Positions 1-8,179 of a stretch of 64,000 nt of DNA are shown here, piece after piece. How positions within the stretch are numbered: position 1 is the stretch's first letter; every line of letters starts with the position of its first letter. This DNA is from Micromonospora sp. NBC_01740 (lineage in GTDB: Bacteria > Actinomycetota > Actinomycetes > Mycobacteriales > Micromonosporaceae). A program made the position numbers and the translations under genes. Location of the stretch: positions 3,038,001 through 3,102,000 of the forward strand of contig NZ_CP109150.1 in the NCBI RefSeq assembly GCF_035920365.1, in the 5' to 3' direction. The notes beneath the pieces are model-generated. The model was given only the letters and a program-made list of their open reading frames with translations. It was not told where the DNA came from and ran no database searches.

Positions 1-153
1 GGCTACTTCGACCGGGCGTTGAACGTCTACGGCCGGGAGGGGCTGCCGTGCCACCGGTGCGGCGCACCGGTGCGCCGCGAGGCGTTCATGAACCGTTCGT
101 CGTACAGTTGCCCGCGCTGCCAGCCCCGCCCCCGGGCGGCCCTGCGGGGCTGA
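1..153 (+). CDS. mutM: Formamidopyrimidine-DNA glycosylase, C-terminal end (partial)
   Basis: Only the last 50 codons are in the window, entering in frame at base 1 and ending at a TGA. The protein removes oxidised purines such as 8-oxoguanine from DNA and nicks the abasic site. What is visible is the family's C-terminal zinc finger: Cys-His-Arg-Cys, then [13 protein letters not shown]. The four cysteines bind zinc and the following arginine-containing loop contacts DNA in this family. The position upstream of smc matches the usual actinobacterial order rnc-mutM-smc. The N-terminal catalytic proline lies outside the window. Confidence 0.93.
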   Translation, partial: GYFDRALNVYGREGLPCHRCGAPVRREAFMNRSSYSCPRCQPRPRAALRG

Positions 154-220
154 CCCCACGCGGTCTCCGGGGCACGGGCGGCGCGTTCGCCCGGCCCGGC
201 CCGCGAGGAGGTGCCGGTGG

Positions 221-1063
221 TCAGGGCGCCGCGCAGGGGAGTCGCCACGCGTCGAGCCGGCGTTCCTTGCGGATCGAGGAGAGACCGTAGCCCAGCGTGG
301 TGACGCAGAAGTCCGTCGTCGAGCCGGCGTACTCCACGTGGAACACCGGCTTGCCCGCCTCGACGAACGGCAGCAGCCGGGCGCACTGGTCCAGCCGCAC
401 GCACTCCTCGTTGACGGCGAAGTCGAAGTCCGGGGCCAGTGCGGCCACCTGCCCCAGGTCGTTGATCAGGCCGGGGGAGAGGCTCAGCGAGCGGGCCAGC
501 TCGGCCAGCCGGCGGTTGAACCGCAGTTGGTCGTCGAAGTCGAGCGGGAAGCCGGACCGGTGCGCGTACCCGTCGGCGTCGGCCAGGGCGACCGCCCCGA
601 AGCCCTTGCCCCGGCAGAGCCGGAACCGGTCGGCCAGCACCGGCCGCAGCGCGTCCCACTGCCGTACGTCGAGCCAGCGGCCCTGCGGCCGGCGGGACGC
701 GGCACCCCGTACGGCGGCCGGGAGACGGTCCGCGTCCGGGTCGGTCGGCAGGACGGAACCGACGTGCACCTGGCAGACCAGCCGGCGGTCCCGGGAGCGC
801 AGCTCGGCGGTCTGCGCGGCGGTGGTGGAGACCGGGTCGAGCAGGAAGACGTCGGCGTCGACGGTGAGGTCCAGCACGCCGCTGAGCTGCCACTGCCACT
901 GCCACCGGCCCGCCGACGCCGCCGGCCAGGCGGTCGGGGCACCGGGCGCGGCCAGGTCCGGCCGGCAGGCGGCGAGCACGCTCAGCAGGACGAGCGCGGC
1001 GCAGGCCGGCAGGGCCCGGCGCAGGCCCCACCCCACGGCGCGCGTACGCGGCCGGATCCGCAT
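221..1063 (-). CDS. Lipoprotein of the endo-alpha-1,4-polygalactosaminidase (GH114) family
   Basis: A 280-residue secreted lipoprotein. Residues 12-33 form a signal peptide ending in a lipobox (Val-Leu-Ala-Ala-Cys, Cys33). The mature part matches the GH114/DUF297 TIM-barrel pattern: Trp-Gln-Trp-Gln-Leu-Ser-Gly near the start, a Cys-x-Val-His-Val-Gly strand, Gly-Arg-Trp-Leu-Asp-Val-Arg, Lys-Gly-Phe-Gly-Ala-Val-Ala, and Phe-Asp-Phe-Ala-Val-Asn-Glu-Glu-Cys. Family members hydrolyse galactosamine-containing exopolysaccharide. I chose the ATG at 1061-1063 because GGGAG sits about 5 nt before it; an in-frame start ten codons further upstream lacks this. It is convergent with mutM. Substrate is inferred from family only. 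Confidence 0.8.
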   Translation of the reverse strand: MRIRPRTRAVGWGLRRALPACAALVLLSVLAACRPDLAAPGAPTAWPAASAGRWQWQWQLSGVLDLTVDADVFLLDPVSTTAAQTAELRSRDRRLVCQVHVGSVLPTDPDADRLPAAVRGAASRRPQGRWLDVRQWDALRPVLADRFRLCRGKGFGAVALADADGYAHRSGFPLDFDDQLRFNRRLAELARSLSLSPGLINDLGQVAALAPDFDFAVNEECVRLDQCARLLPFVEAGKPVFHVEYAGSTTDFCVTTLGYGLSSIRKERRLDAWRLPCAAP

Positions 1064-1168
1064 CGGCAGCTCCCGGGTCGCGGGCGGCGGCACACCGCCC
1101 GGAGCGGGTACGCCGTGTCGGCGTACCTCACCCGGTCAAACGAGTACGGCCCCGGCCACGACTCGCGT

Positions 1169-2398
1169 TCAGCGCGGCGCGGCGAAGACCTGCGTCCAGT
1201 ACGGCCCGTTGCTGTTGGCGACGCCGACGCCGATCTCGGTGAAGGCGCAGTTCAGGATGTTGGCCCGGTGGCCGGAGCTGTTCATCCAGGCGTCCATGAC
1301 GGCGGCCGGCGTCTTCTGGTTCCAGGCGACGTTCTCGCCGTAGGTGCGCCAGGAGTAGCCGACCCGGTCCAGCCGGGTCCCGACGTTGCTGCCGTCGCTG
1401 CCCGTGTGCGACATGTTCCGGTGGTCGGCCTGGTCCTGGCTGTGCCGCTGGGCGGCGGTCGTCAGCTTGTCGTCGACGCTCACCGCGCCGCAGCCGGCCT
1501 TGGCGCGCTCGGCGTTGACCAGGGCGACCACCTGGCTGGCCTGGCTACCGCCCCCGCTGCTGACCGGGGCCTTCGTGCCGCCGCCGGCCGGCGCCGTGCT
1601 CCGCTCGGCGCTGCGCCGCGAGGGCGCGGTGGTACGCGACGGCGCCGGCGTCGGCCTGGTGCTCTTCGTGGCCGACGGGGTGGGCCTGGCGGTGGTCGGC
1701 GCGGTGGTCGGCGCGGTGCTCGGGGTGGGCGGGGCGAGCGTGTCGCCGGGCGCCGGCGCGCCGCCCGGCAGCACCGGGGCGGCGGCGACCGTGTCGTCGA
1801 CGGCGGTGGGGTCGGTCGCCGGGCCGTCGCCGGTCAGCGCGACCGCGCCGACGCCGAGGCTCACCACCAGCGTGGCGGCCGCGGCGGCACCGCCGATCAC
1901 CAGCGGGCGGGGGAAGCGGCGGCGGGGGCGGTGGCGGCCCTCGGCGGTGGCCGGCGCCGTCGCGGCCGTCGCGGCCCGGAGCGCGGCGAGGTCGACGGGG
2001 GCGGTCGGGTCGTCGACCGGCCAGGCGCCGGCGGTCCGGTCCGCGGGGAAGGGGCGCTCCGCCGGGTACGCCCCGTCCGCCGGGCTGGCGGACCCGGGGG
2101 CCCAGCGGGGGTCCGGCTCGGCCTGCCAGCGGTCGGTGGGCTCGGGCCGCCAGGTCGCGGTCGCGTCGGTGGTCTGCGGCTGCCAGGTCCCGGCCGGCGC
2201 GGCGGGCTCGGGCTGCCAGCGGGCGGTCGGCTGGTCGCGGTGCCACTCGTCGGCGGGCTGCTCCGGGTCGTCCCCGAAGAGGTAGGCGGACCTCGGCTCC
2301 GGACGGTCGGTGAGCCAGGCCGGCGGCTCCTCGCCCAGCGGCTGCTCGCGGCGCCGGTCGGCGCCGTCCGGGTGGTACGGGTCGGTCCAGCCGTACAC
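1169..2398 (-). CDS. Membrane-anchored CAP/SCP-domain extracellular protein
   Basis: A 409-residue protein with three parts. Residues 1-160 are a Pro/Trp/Gln-rich cytoplasmic region with repeated Trp-Gln/Arg-Pro-Glu motifs. Residues 166-189 are a single membrane segment. A Thr/Pro/Ser-rich stalk follows (about 195-285), and then a CAP domain (about 289-409) recognisable from Val-Asn-Ala-Glu-Arg, His-Ser-Gln-Asp, Asn-Met-Ser-His, Gly-Glu-Asn-Val-Ala and Ser-x-Gly-His-Arg-Ala-Asn-Ile-Leu. The membrane order places the CAP domain outside the cell. The GTG start has GGAGG 8 nt before it. CAP proteins bind sterol or lipid or act as toxins elsewhere; in bacteria the role is mostly unknown, so I assign none. 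Confidence 0.85.
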   Translation of the reverse strand: MYGWTDPYHPDGADRRREQPLGEEPPAWLTDRPEPRSAYLFGDDPEQPADEWHRDQPTARWQPEPAAPAGTWQPQTTDATATWRPEPTDRWQAEPDPRWAPGSASPADGAYPAERPFPADRTAGAWPVDDPTAPVDLAALRAATAATAPATAEGRHRPRRRFPRPLVIGGAAAAATLVVSLGVGAVALTGDGPATDPTAVDDTVAAAPVLPGGAPAPGDTLAPPTPSTAPTTAPTTARPTPSATKSTRPTPAPSRTTAPSRRSAERSTAPAGGGTKAPVSSGGGSQASQVVALVNAERAKAGCGAVSVDDKLTTAAQRHSQDQADHRNMSHTGSDGSNVGTRLDRVGYSWRTYGENVAWNQKTPAAVMDAWMNSSGHRANILNCAFTEIGVGVANSNGPYWTQVFAAPR

Positions 2399-2628
2399 GC
2401 CTCTGCCTCCAGGGGGTCGGTTGCGGGCCGGGGTGACGCTACGTGGCGGGCGTGAACAGCGGCAACGTGGCTAAGGAAGAGTTAAGGGGAAGCCGGACGG
2501 CAGGGTGGGGACTTCCCGGGATCCGAGGCGTAGAGTCAAGGTGTCCGGACAGAGTGTGTCCGCGCCTTGTGGCAGCCCCCCGGCAAGTGGACAGGCCGAC
2601 GTGGAAATGATCTACGGCCTGCGAGAAC
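2399..2628. other. Divergent intergenic region, upstream half
   Basis: This is the first part of a 374-bp gap between the CAP-protein gene (minus) and the small coiled-coil gene (plus). It is less GC-rich than the genes around it and contains CTTAACTC/TTCCTTAG-like direct half-repeats on the minus strand near 2465-2485, which could belong to the CAP gene's promoter. I see no open frame with coding character. Confidence 0.4.
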
Positions 2629-2658
2629 TTGACGAAAGAGGGGGTGTCGGCTCAATAT
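2629..2658 (+). promoter_or_regulatory. Vegetative promoter for the small coiled-coil gene
   Basis: TTGACG (2629-2634), an 18-nt spacer and CAATAT (2653-2658) fit the actinobacterial housekeeping sigma-factor pattern. It would give a leader of about 108 nt before the ATG at 2773. This is one of the clearest -35/-10 pairs in the window. Confidence 0.6.
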
Positions 2659-2772
2659 GTAGGTGTCGCCAGTCGCGCCCGGTCATGCCCAGAATCGCCT
2701 GGGATGACAGCCGCGTACACATTTGGGCGCGCGTTGGCCGGCCCTTCCGGCAGCGCATATCAAGGAGTCAAC

Positions 2773-2967
2773 ATGGCTAAGGCCCTGTACGGCCACGTAG
2801 GTGCGGCGCCCGATCGGCGTCTGCTCGACGAGGTCACCCGACTGCGTACCACGGTTCGGGCTCTGGAGTTCGAGATCACGCGGCTGCGTGCCGAGAACGA
2901 TCGGCTCGCGGCGGCTGCGGCGGAGGCGGACGATCTGCTTCGTCTGGCCGAGCCCGCGCTGACCTGA
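2773..2967 (+). CDS. Small coiled-coil protein, 64 residues, unknown function
   Basis: The protein starts Met-Ala-Lys-Ala-Leu-Tyr-Gly-His-Val-Gly. From residue 18 it is a heptad-patterned helix (Leu-x6-Val/Leu spacing, with Arg-Leu-Arg-Ala-Glu-Asn-Asp in the middle) and it ends Glu-Pro-Ala-Leu-Thr. The start is set by AAGGAG at 2762-2767, 5 nt before the ATG. From memory, similar short proteins with the same first ten residues and the same Pro-Ala-Leu-Thr end occur in other actinomycetes; I could not check this. The gene has its own promoter and a following hairpin, so it is a monocistronic unit just before smc. No function is known to me. Confidence 0.75.
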   Translation: MAKALYGHVGAAPDRRLLDEVTRLRTTVRALEFEITRLRAENDRLAAAAAEADDLLRLAEPALT

Positions 2968-3007
2968 TCTCCAGATCGCAAAACTGAATCGCATCACGCA
3001 AAAAGAG

Positions 3008-3035
3008 CGCGCCGACACTTCTGTGCCGGCGCGCA
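3008..3035 (+). terminator. Hairpin terminator after the small coiled-coil gene
   Basis: A 12-bp stem with one mismatch (arms 3008-3019 and 3024-3035) and a TTCT loop lies 40 nt after the stop codon. It has no clean U-run, as is common in high-GC actinomycetes. Confidence 0.65.
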
Positions 3036-3286
3036 GCTCTGTCCGCACCCCTTTTCGCCGCACCAATTCGTGATCTTGTGCGGCCCGCCGCGACGATTCC
3101 CGTACGACTCCGGCCGACGGATGGTCCGCACCCGGGCGGGCCGGCCCGCGTCACCTGGGACGGGCGCCCGGCGGTCGCCAGGCGGGTCGCGTGCCCGGCG
3201 GTTCCCGGTCCCGGGTTAGTCTGCGGGTTCACCCAGGTCCGCGCAGCCGGCGACGGTACGGCGGCCACCGGACGAGGATCGAGAAG
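3036..3286. other. Region upstream of smc
   Basis: Together with the terminator this completes a 319-bp gap. It is very GC-rich. A TAGTCT hexamer near 3216 could be a -10 element for smc, but I see no matching -35. No gene is apparent. Confidence 0.35.
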
Positions 3287-6200
3287 GTGCATCTCAAGAG
3301 CCTGACGGTGAAGGGCTTCAAGTCCTTCGCCTCCGCGACGACGCTCAAGCTGGAGCCGGGGATCACCTGCGTGGTCGGCCCCAACGGCTCCGGCAAGTCC
3401 AACGTCGTCGACGCCATCGCCTGGGTGCTCGGCGAGCAGGGCGCCAAGGCGCTGCGCGGCGGCAAGATGGAGGACGTCATCTTCGCCGGCACCGCCGGCC
3501 GGGCCCCGCTGGGCCGGGCCGAGGTGACCCTCACGATCGACAACACCGACGGCGCGCTGCCGATCGAGTACACCGAGGTGTCGATCACCCGCCGGATGTT
3601 CCGCTCCGGCGAGAGCGAGTACGAGATCAACGGCGACACCTGCCGGCTGCTCGACATCCAGGAGCTGCTGTCGGACTCCGGCATCGGCCGGGAGATGCAC
3701 ATCATCGTCGGCCAGGGGCGACTCGACGGGATGCTGCACGCCAAGCCGGAGGACCGGCGGTCGTTCGTCGAGGAGGCGGCCGGCGTCCTCAAGCACCGCA
3801 AGCGCAAGGAGAAGGCGCTGCGGAAGCTCGACGCGATGCAGACGAACCTCAACCGGCTCACCGACCTCACCGCCGAGCTGCGCCGCCAGCTCAAGCCGCT
3901 GGGCCGGCAGGCGGAGGTGGCCCGCCGTGCCGCCGCCATCCAGGCCAACCTGCGCGACGCCCGGCTACGGCTGCTCGCCGACGACCTGGCCACCCTGCGC
4001 GCCACCCTGGACCGGGAGATCGCCGACGAGACCGCCGTGCGCGAGCGGCGCGAGCAGGTCGAGGCCGAACACACCGAGGTGCAGGCGCGGCTGGCCGAGC
4101 TGGAGGCGGCCCTCGCCGAGGACGCGCCGCTGCTGGCCGCCGCGCAGGACACCTGGTACAAGCTCTCCGCCCTCTCCGAGCGGTTCCGCTCCATCGAGCA
4201 GCTCGCCCGGGAACGGCTGCGGCACCTCAGCGCCACTCCCGACGACGAGCGCCCCGGTCGCGACCCCGAGCAGTTGGAGGCCGAGGCCGAGCGGATCCGG
4301 GAGCAGGAGGAGGAGCTGCGCGGCGCGCTCACCGACGACCAGATCCGGCTGGCCGAGGCCGTCGAGCACCGCCAGGAGCTGGAGCGGCAGCTCGCCGCCG
4401 CCGAACGCGAGCTGGTCGCCGCGGCCAAGGCGATCGCCGACCGGCGGGAGGGCCTGGCCCGGCTGACCGGTCAGGTCAACTCCGCCCGCGCCCGGACCAC
4501 CAGCGCCGGCGAGGAGATCGAGCGGCTCGCCACCGCGCACGCCGACGCGCTGGCCCGGGCCGACCAGGCCCAGGCCGAACTCGACGCGGTCGCCGAGCAG
4601 TCCACCGAGGCGGACCGGGACAACGCCGACCTCGACGCCCGGCACGCCGAGGCGGTCGCCGCCCAGGAGCGGGCGCAGGCCACCGTGCGGTCACTTACCG
4701 ACGCGGAGCGGACGGCGGAGAAGGACGCCGCCACCTGGAAGGCGCGGGAGGAGGCGCTCGCCCTCGGCCTGCGCCGCAAGGACGGCGCGGGCGCGCTGCT
4801 GGCCCGCGCCGACGAGGTCCCGGGCCTGCTGGGCAGCCTGGCCGGGCTGCTCACGGTCGCGCCCGGGCAGGAGGCCGCGCTCGCCGCCGCGCTCGGCGGG
4901 CTCGCCGACGCGGTCGCGGTCAGCGGCGTCGACGAGGCGGTCGAGGCCATGCGGCTGCTGAAGATCTCCGACGCCGGTCGCGCCGGCCTGCTGGTCGGCA
5001 GCCCCGCCGGGCCGGGCATGGACGGGCCCGCCGACGCGCTGCGGCCGAAGCTGTCCGACGGCGCCCGCTGGGCGCCCGACCTGGTGGAGTGCTCCCCGCA
5101 GCTCCGCCCGGCGGTGCACCGGGCGCTGCGCGACGTGGTGCTGGTCGACGACCTCGCCGCCGCGGCCGAGGTGGTCGCCGGCAACCCGGAGCTGCGCGCG
5201 GTCACCCCCGACGGCGACGTGGTGGGGGCGTACGCGGCGGCCGGCGGGTCGGCCAAGGCGCCCAGCTTCATCGAGGTGCAGGCCGCCGTCGAGGAGGCCC
5301 GGTCGAACCGGCTCGCCGCCGAGGTCACCGGCGCGGAGCTGCGCGAACAGCTCGTCGACGCCCGCGCCGAGGTGGCCGCCGCCAAGGAGACGGTGCAGCA
5401 CGCCGCCGCCGCCAAGCGGGAGGCGGAGAGCCACCGCAACGCCGCCGCCCGCCGGCTGGCCGAGCTGGGCGCGGCGGCCCGCTCGGCGAAGGCGGAGACG
5501 GACCGGCTCGGCGAGTCCCGGGCCCGCGCGGAGGCCGCCCGGGAGCGGGACCTGCTCACCCTGGCCGAGCTTGAGGAGCGGCTGCGGCTGGCCGAGGAGA
5601 CCCCCGTCGACGCGGAACCCTCCACGGAGGAACGCGACCAGCTCGCCGCGATGGTGCCGCAGGCGCGGCAGAACGAGATGGAGGTCCGGCTCGCGGTGCG
5701 TACCGCCGAGGAGCGGGTCTCCTCGATCGCCGGCCGCGCGGACTCCCTGCGCCGGCAGGCCACCGCCGAGCGGGCCGCGCGGGAACGCGCGGCGGCCCGG
5801 CGCGCGGCGCGCACCCGGGGCGCCGGGATCGCCCGGGCCGTGGCGGGCGGGGCCCGGGAGGCCCTCACCCGGCTGGCCACCTCGATCGCCGCGGCCGAGG
5901 AGCACCGCGACGCCGTGGCGCGCGAACGCGCCGCCCGCGAGGCCGAACTCCAGGAGGTACGCGGCGCGGCCAAGCGGCTCGGCGCGGAGCTGGAGCGGCT
6001 GACCAGCCAGGTGCACCGCGACGAGGTGGCCCGCGCCGAGCAGCGGCTGCGCATCGAGCAGCTGGAGGCAAAGGCCGCCGAGGACTTCGGCCTGGACGTG
6101 GAGACCCTCGTCGCCGAGTACGGCCCGGCCCAGCCCGTCCCGCCCACCCAGGCCGACGTGGCGGCGGCCGAACGCGACGGCCTGCCGGTGCCCGAGCCGG

Positions 6201-6898
6201 TCCGCTACGAGCGGCCGGTGCAGGAGAAGCGGGCCGCCAAGGCGGAACGGGAACTGGCCCTGCTCGGCAAGGTGAACCCGCTGGCCCTGGAGGAGTTCGC
6301 CGCGCTGGAGGAGCGCTACAAGTTCCTCTCCGAGCAGCTGGAGGACCTCAAGGCCACCCGCCGGGACCTGCTCACCGTGGTCAAGGACGTCGACGACCGG
6401 ATCCTGGAGGTCTTCGCCAGCGCGTTCGCCGACACGGCCCGGGAGTTCCAGCAGGTCTTCACCGTGCTCTTCCCCGGTGGCGAGGGGCGGCTCGTGCTCA
6501 CCGACCCCGACGACCTGCTCACCACCGGCATCGAGGTCGAGGCCCGCCCGCCGGGCAAGAAGATCAAGCGGCTGTCGCTGCTCTCCGGCGGAGAGCGTTC
6601 GCTGACGGCGGTGGCGATGCTGGTGGCCATCTTCCGGGCCCGGCCCAGCCCGTTCTACATCATGGACGAGGTCGAGGCGGCGCTCGACGACGTCAACCTG
6701 GGGCGGCTGATCACGCTGCTGGCCCAGTTGCGGGAGAAGAGCCAGCTCATCGTCATCACGCACCAGAAGCGGACGATGGAGGTCGCCGACGCCCTGTACG
6801 GCGTGACCATGCGCAACGGGGTGACCCAGGTGATCAGCCAACGGCTCAACCGGGCCGACGGAGACGAGCGGCGTGGCCGCGGCGAGGAGAACGAGTAG
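3287..6898 (+). CDS. smc: Chromosome segregation protein SMC
   Basis: A 1203-residue SMC ATPase that, with ScpA/ScpB, loads on DNA and organises the chromosome for segregation. The N-terminal head has Lys-Ser-Phe-Lys-Ser-Phe-Ala and a Walker A motif Gly-Pro-Asn-Gly-Ser-Gly-Lys-Ser at residues 31-38. Two long coiled-coil arms flank a hinge at about 500-650. The C-terminal head has the signature Leu-Ser-Gly-Gly-Glu-Arg (about 1099) and Walker B Tyr-Ile-Met-Asp-Glu-Val-Glu-Ala (about 1123). I took the GTG at 3287 as start because the conserved Leu-Lys-Ser-Leu-Thr-Val-Lys-Gly-Phe begins there and GAGG lies 9 nt before; the open frame further upstream is not conserved in character. Length is normal for the family. 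Confidence 0.96.
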   Translation: MHLKSLTVKGFKSFASATTLKLEPGITCVVGPNGSGKSNVVDAIAWVLGEQGAKALRGGKMEDVIFAGTAGRAPLGRAEVTLTIDNTDGALPIEYTEVSITRRMFRSGESEYEINGDTCRLLDIQELLSDSGIGREMHIIVGQGRLDGMLHAKPEDRRSFVEEAAGVLKHRKRKEKALRKLDAMQTNLNRLTDLTAELRRQLKPLGRQAEVARRAAAIQANLRDARLRLLADDLATLRATLDREIADETAVRERREQVEAEHTEVQARLAELEAALAEDAPLLAAAQDTWYKLSALSERFRSIEQLARERLRHLSATPDDERPGRDPEQLEAEAERIREQEEELRGALTDDQIRLAEAVEHRQELERQLAAAERELVAAAKAIADRREGLARLTGQVNSARARTTSAGEEIERLATAHADALARADQAQAELDAVAEQSTEADRDNADLDARHAEAVAAQERAQATVRSLTDAERTAEKDAATWKAREEALALGLRRKDGAGALLARADEVPGLLGSLAGLLTVAPGQEAALAAALGGLADAVAVSGVDEAVEAMRLLKISDAGRAGLLVGSPAGPGMDGPADALRPKLSDGARWAPDLVECSPQLRPAVHRALRDVVLVDDLAAAAEVVAGNPELRAVTPDGDVVGAYAAAGGSAKAPSFIEVQAAVEEARSNRLAAEVTGAELREQLVDARAEVAAAKETVQHAAAAKREAESHRNAAARRLAELGAAARSAKAETDRLGESRARAEAARERDLLTLAELEERLRLAEETPVDAEPSTEERDQLAAMVPQARQNEMEVRLAVRTAEERVSSIAGRADSLRRQATAERAARERAAARRAARTRGAGIARAVAGGAREALTRLATSIAAAEEHRDAVARERAAREAELQEVRGAAKRLGAELERLTSQVHRDEVARAEQRLRIEQLEAKAAEDFGLDVETLVAEYGPAQPVPPTQADVAAAERDGLPVPEPVRYERPVQEKRAAKAERELALLGKVNPLALEEFAALEERYKFLSEQLEDLKATRRDLLTVVKDVDDRILEVFASAFADTAREFQQVFTVLFPGGEGRLVLTDPDDLLTTGIEVEARPPGKKIKRLSLLSGGERSLTAVAMLVAIFRARPSPFYIMDEVEAALDDVNLGRLITLLAQLREKSQLIVITHQKRTMEVADALYGVTMRNGVTQVISQRLNRADGDERRGRGEENE

Positions 6899-7518
6899 TG
6901 GGTCGGGAACGGGCGACGGCGCTCCTGGTGGACTTCGACGGCGTCCTGCGCAGGTGGGACCCGGCGGTGGCCGCCGGGGTGGAGCGGGAGTACGGCCTGT
7001 CCGACGGCGTACTCACCGAGATCGCCATGCAGTGGGGGCGGCTCCAGCCGGTGCTGACCGGCCGGGTCAGCCACGCCGACTGGATGGCCAGCGTGGCCGA
7101 CGCGCTGGCCGACTCCGTGGGCGGCCCCGAGCGGGCCCGGGCGGCCGTGGAGCAGTGGCAGCGCTACCGGGGCGAGGTGGACCCGGAGGTGCTCGCCTTC
7201 GTCCGCGAGGCGCGGGCCGGCGGCATCCGCGTCGGGCTAGGCACGAACGCCACGGACCTGCTCGATGCCGACCTCGCCGCGCTCGACCTGACGGACGAGT
7301 TCGACGTGGTGGTCAACTCGTCCAGGGTCGGGGTGAACAAGCCGGCGAAGGAGTACTTCCAGGCGGCCTGCGAGGCCCTGGAGACCCCGGCGGCCCGGGT
7401 GCTCTTCGTCGACGACGAGGACTGGGCGATCCGGGGCGCCCGGGTCGCCGGCCTGTCGGCGCTGCGCTGGAGCGGCCCGGCCGACCTGCGGTACGCGCGG
7501 GCCGCCCTGGCGTACTGA
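6898..7518 (+). CDS. HAD-superfamily hydrolase
   Basis: A 206-residue HAD-type phosphatase. The nucleophile motif Asp-Phe-Asp-Gly-Val is at residues 12-16, a motif II Thr appears in Gly-Leu-Gly-Thr-Asn-Ala-Thr, a Lys in Val-Asn-Lys-Pro serves as motif III, and the acidic motif Phe-Val-Asp-Asp-Glu-Asp is near residue 170. The helical cap between motifs I and II makes it a subclass IA-like enzyme. Its GTG overlaps the smc stop codon by one base (TAGTG), so translation is probably coupled to smc. The substrate is unknown, and the coupling does not by itself prove a role in chromosome segregation. Confidence 0.85.
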   Translation: MGRERATALLVDFDGVLRRWDPAVAAGVEREYGLSDGVLTEIAMQWGRLQPVLTGRVSHADWMASVADALADSVGGPERARAAVEQWQRYRGEVDPEVLAFVREARAGGIRVGLGTNATDLLDADLAALDLTDEFDVVVNSSRVGVNKPAKEYFQAACEALETPAARVLFVDDEDWAIRGARVAGLSALRWSGPADLRYARAALAY

Positions 7519-7544
7519 CCGGTTCCGGCCCGCCCCGCCGGGGG

Positions 7545-8075
7545 CTACTCGCCCGTGACGCCGTCGATGCGTTCGCGGATCAGGTCGGCGTGGCCGTTGT
7601 GCCGGGCGTACTCCTCGATCATGTGCACGTAGATCCAGCGCAGGTTGAACGTCCGGCGCTTCGGGCCGACCTCGGTGAAGGTCTCGTCGAGCGACCGGCC
7701 GGCGGCGGCGGCGCGGGCCAGCGCCACCTCCCGGTGGTAGGTGGCGAAGTCGGCCTCGGCGTCGGCGGCGCTGACGTCATGGTCGGCGTCCGGGTTGTCG
7801 GGCGTGAAGTAGGGGTAGTCGACCTGCTGGCCGGCGAGGTTCTCCCGGAACCACCAGGCCTCCACCTCGGCCAGGTGCCGGACCAGGCCGAGCAGGGTGA
7901 GCCCGGAGGGCTCGACGCTGGGCGTCTTCAGTTGTTCGGCGGTCAGCCCGGCACACTTGAGCAGCAGGGTCTGCCGGTGGAAGTCCAGCCAGCCCTCCAG
8001 CATGGTGCGCTCGTCGCCGACGTAGGGCTCGGGGGTCCGGGTGATCTCCGGTGCTCGCCAGGTCATGCCGGTCAT
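7545..8075 (-). CDS. DinB-like protein (DUF664 type)
   Basis: A 176-residue four-helix-bundle protein of the DinB/YfiT superfamily. Visible features are Trp-Leu-Asp-Phe-His-Arg-Gln near the N-terminus, Leu-Val-Arg-His-Leu-Ala-Glu-Val-Glu in the middle and Glu-Tyr-Ala-Arg-His-Asn-Gly-His-Ala-Asp near the end. These supply the three metal-binding histidines usual in the family. Relatives include thiol-dependent (mycothiol or bacillithiol) transferases, but this branch has no proven reaction. I chose the ATG at 8073-8075; GGAGG is about 11 nt before it, and a TTG seven codons upstream has nothing better. Confidence 0.75.
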   Translation of the reverse strand: MTGMTWRAPEITRTPEPYVGDERTMLEGWLDFHRQTLLLKCAGLTAEQLKTPSVEPSGLTLLGLVRHLAEVEAWWFRENLAGQQVDYPYFTPDNPDADHDVSAADAEADFATYHREVALARAAAAGRSLDETFTEVGPKRRTFNLRWIYVHMIEEYARHNGHADLIRERIDGVTGE

Positions 8076-8179
8076 CCTGGCTGGCACCTCCGACAACCGG
8101 CGAGCGGTTTATCGGGGTGCCGGCGCGTGGGCGGTGGCCCGCCCGGCGCGGGTGGGCAGGCCGGGGCGCGGCGGGAGGC

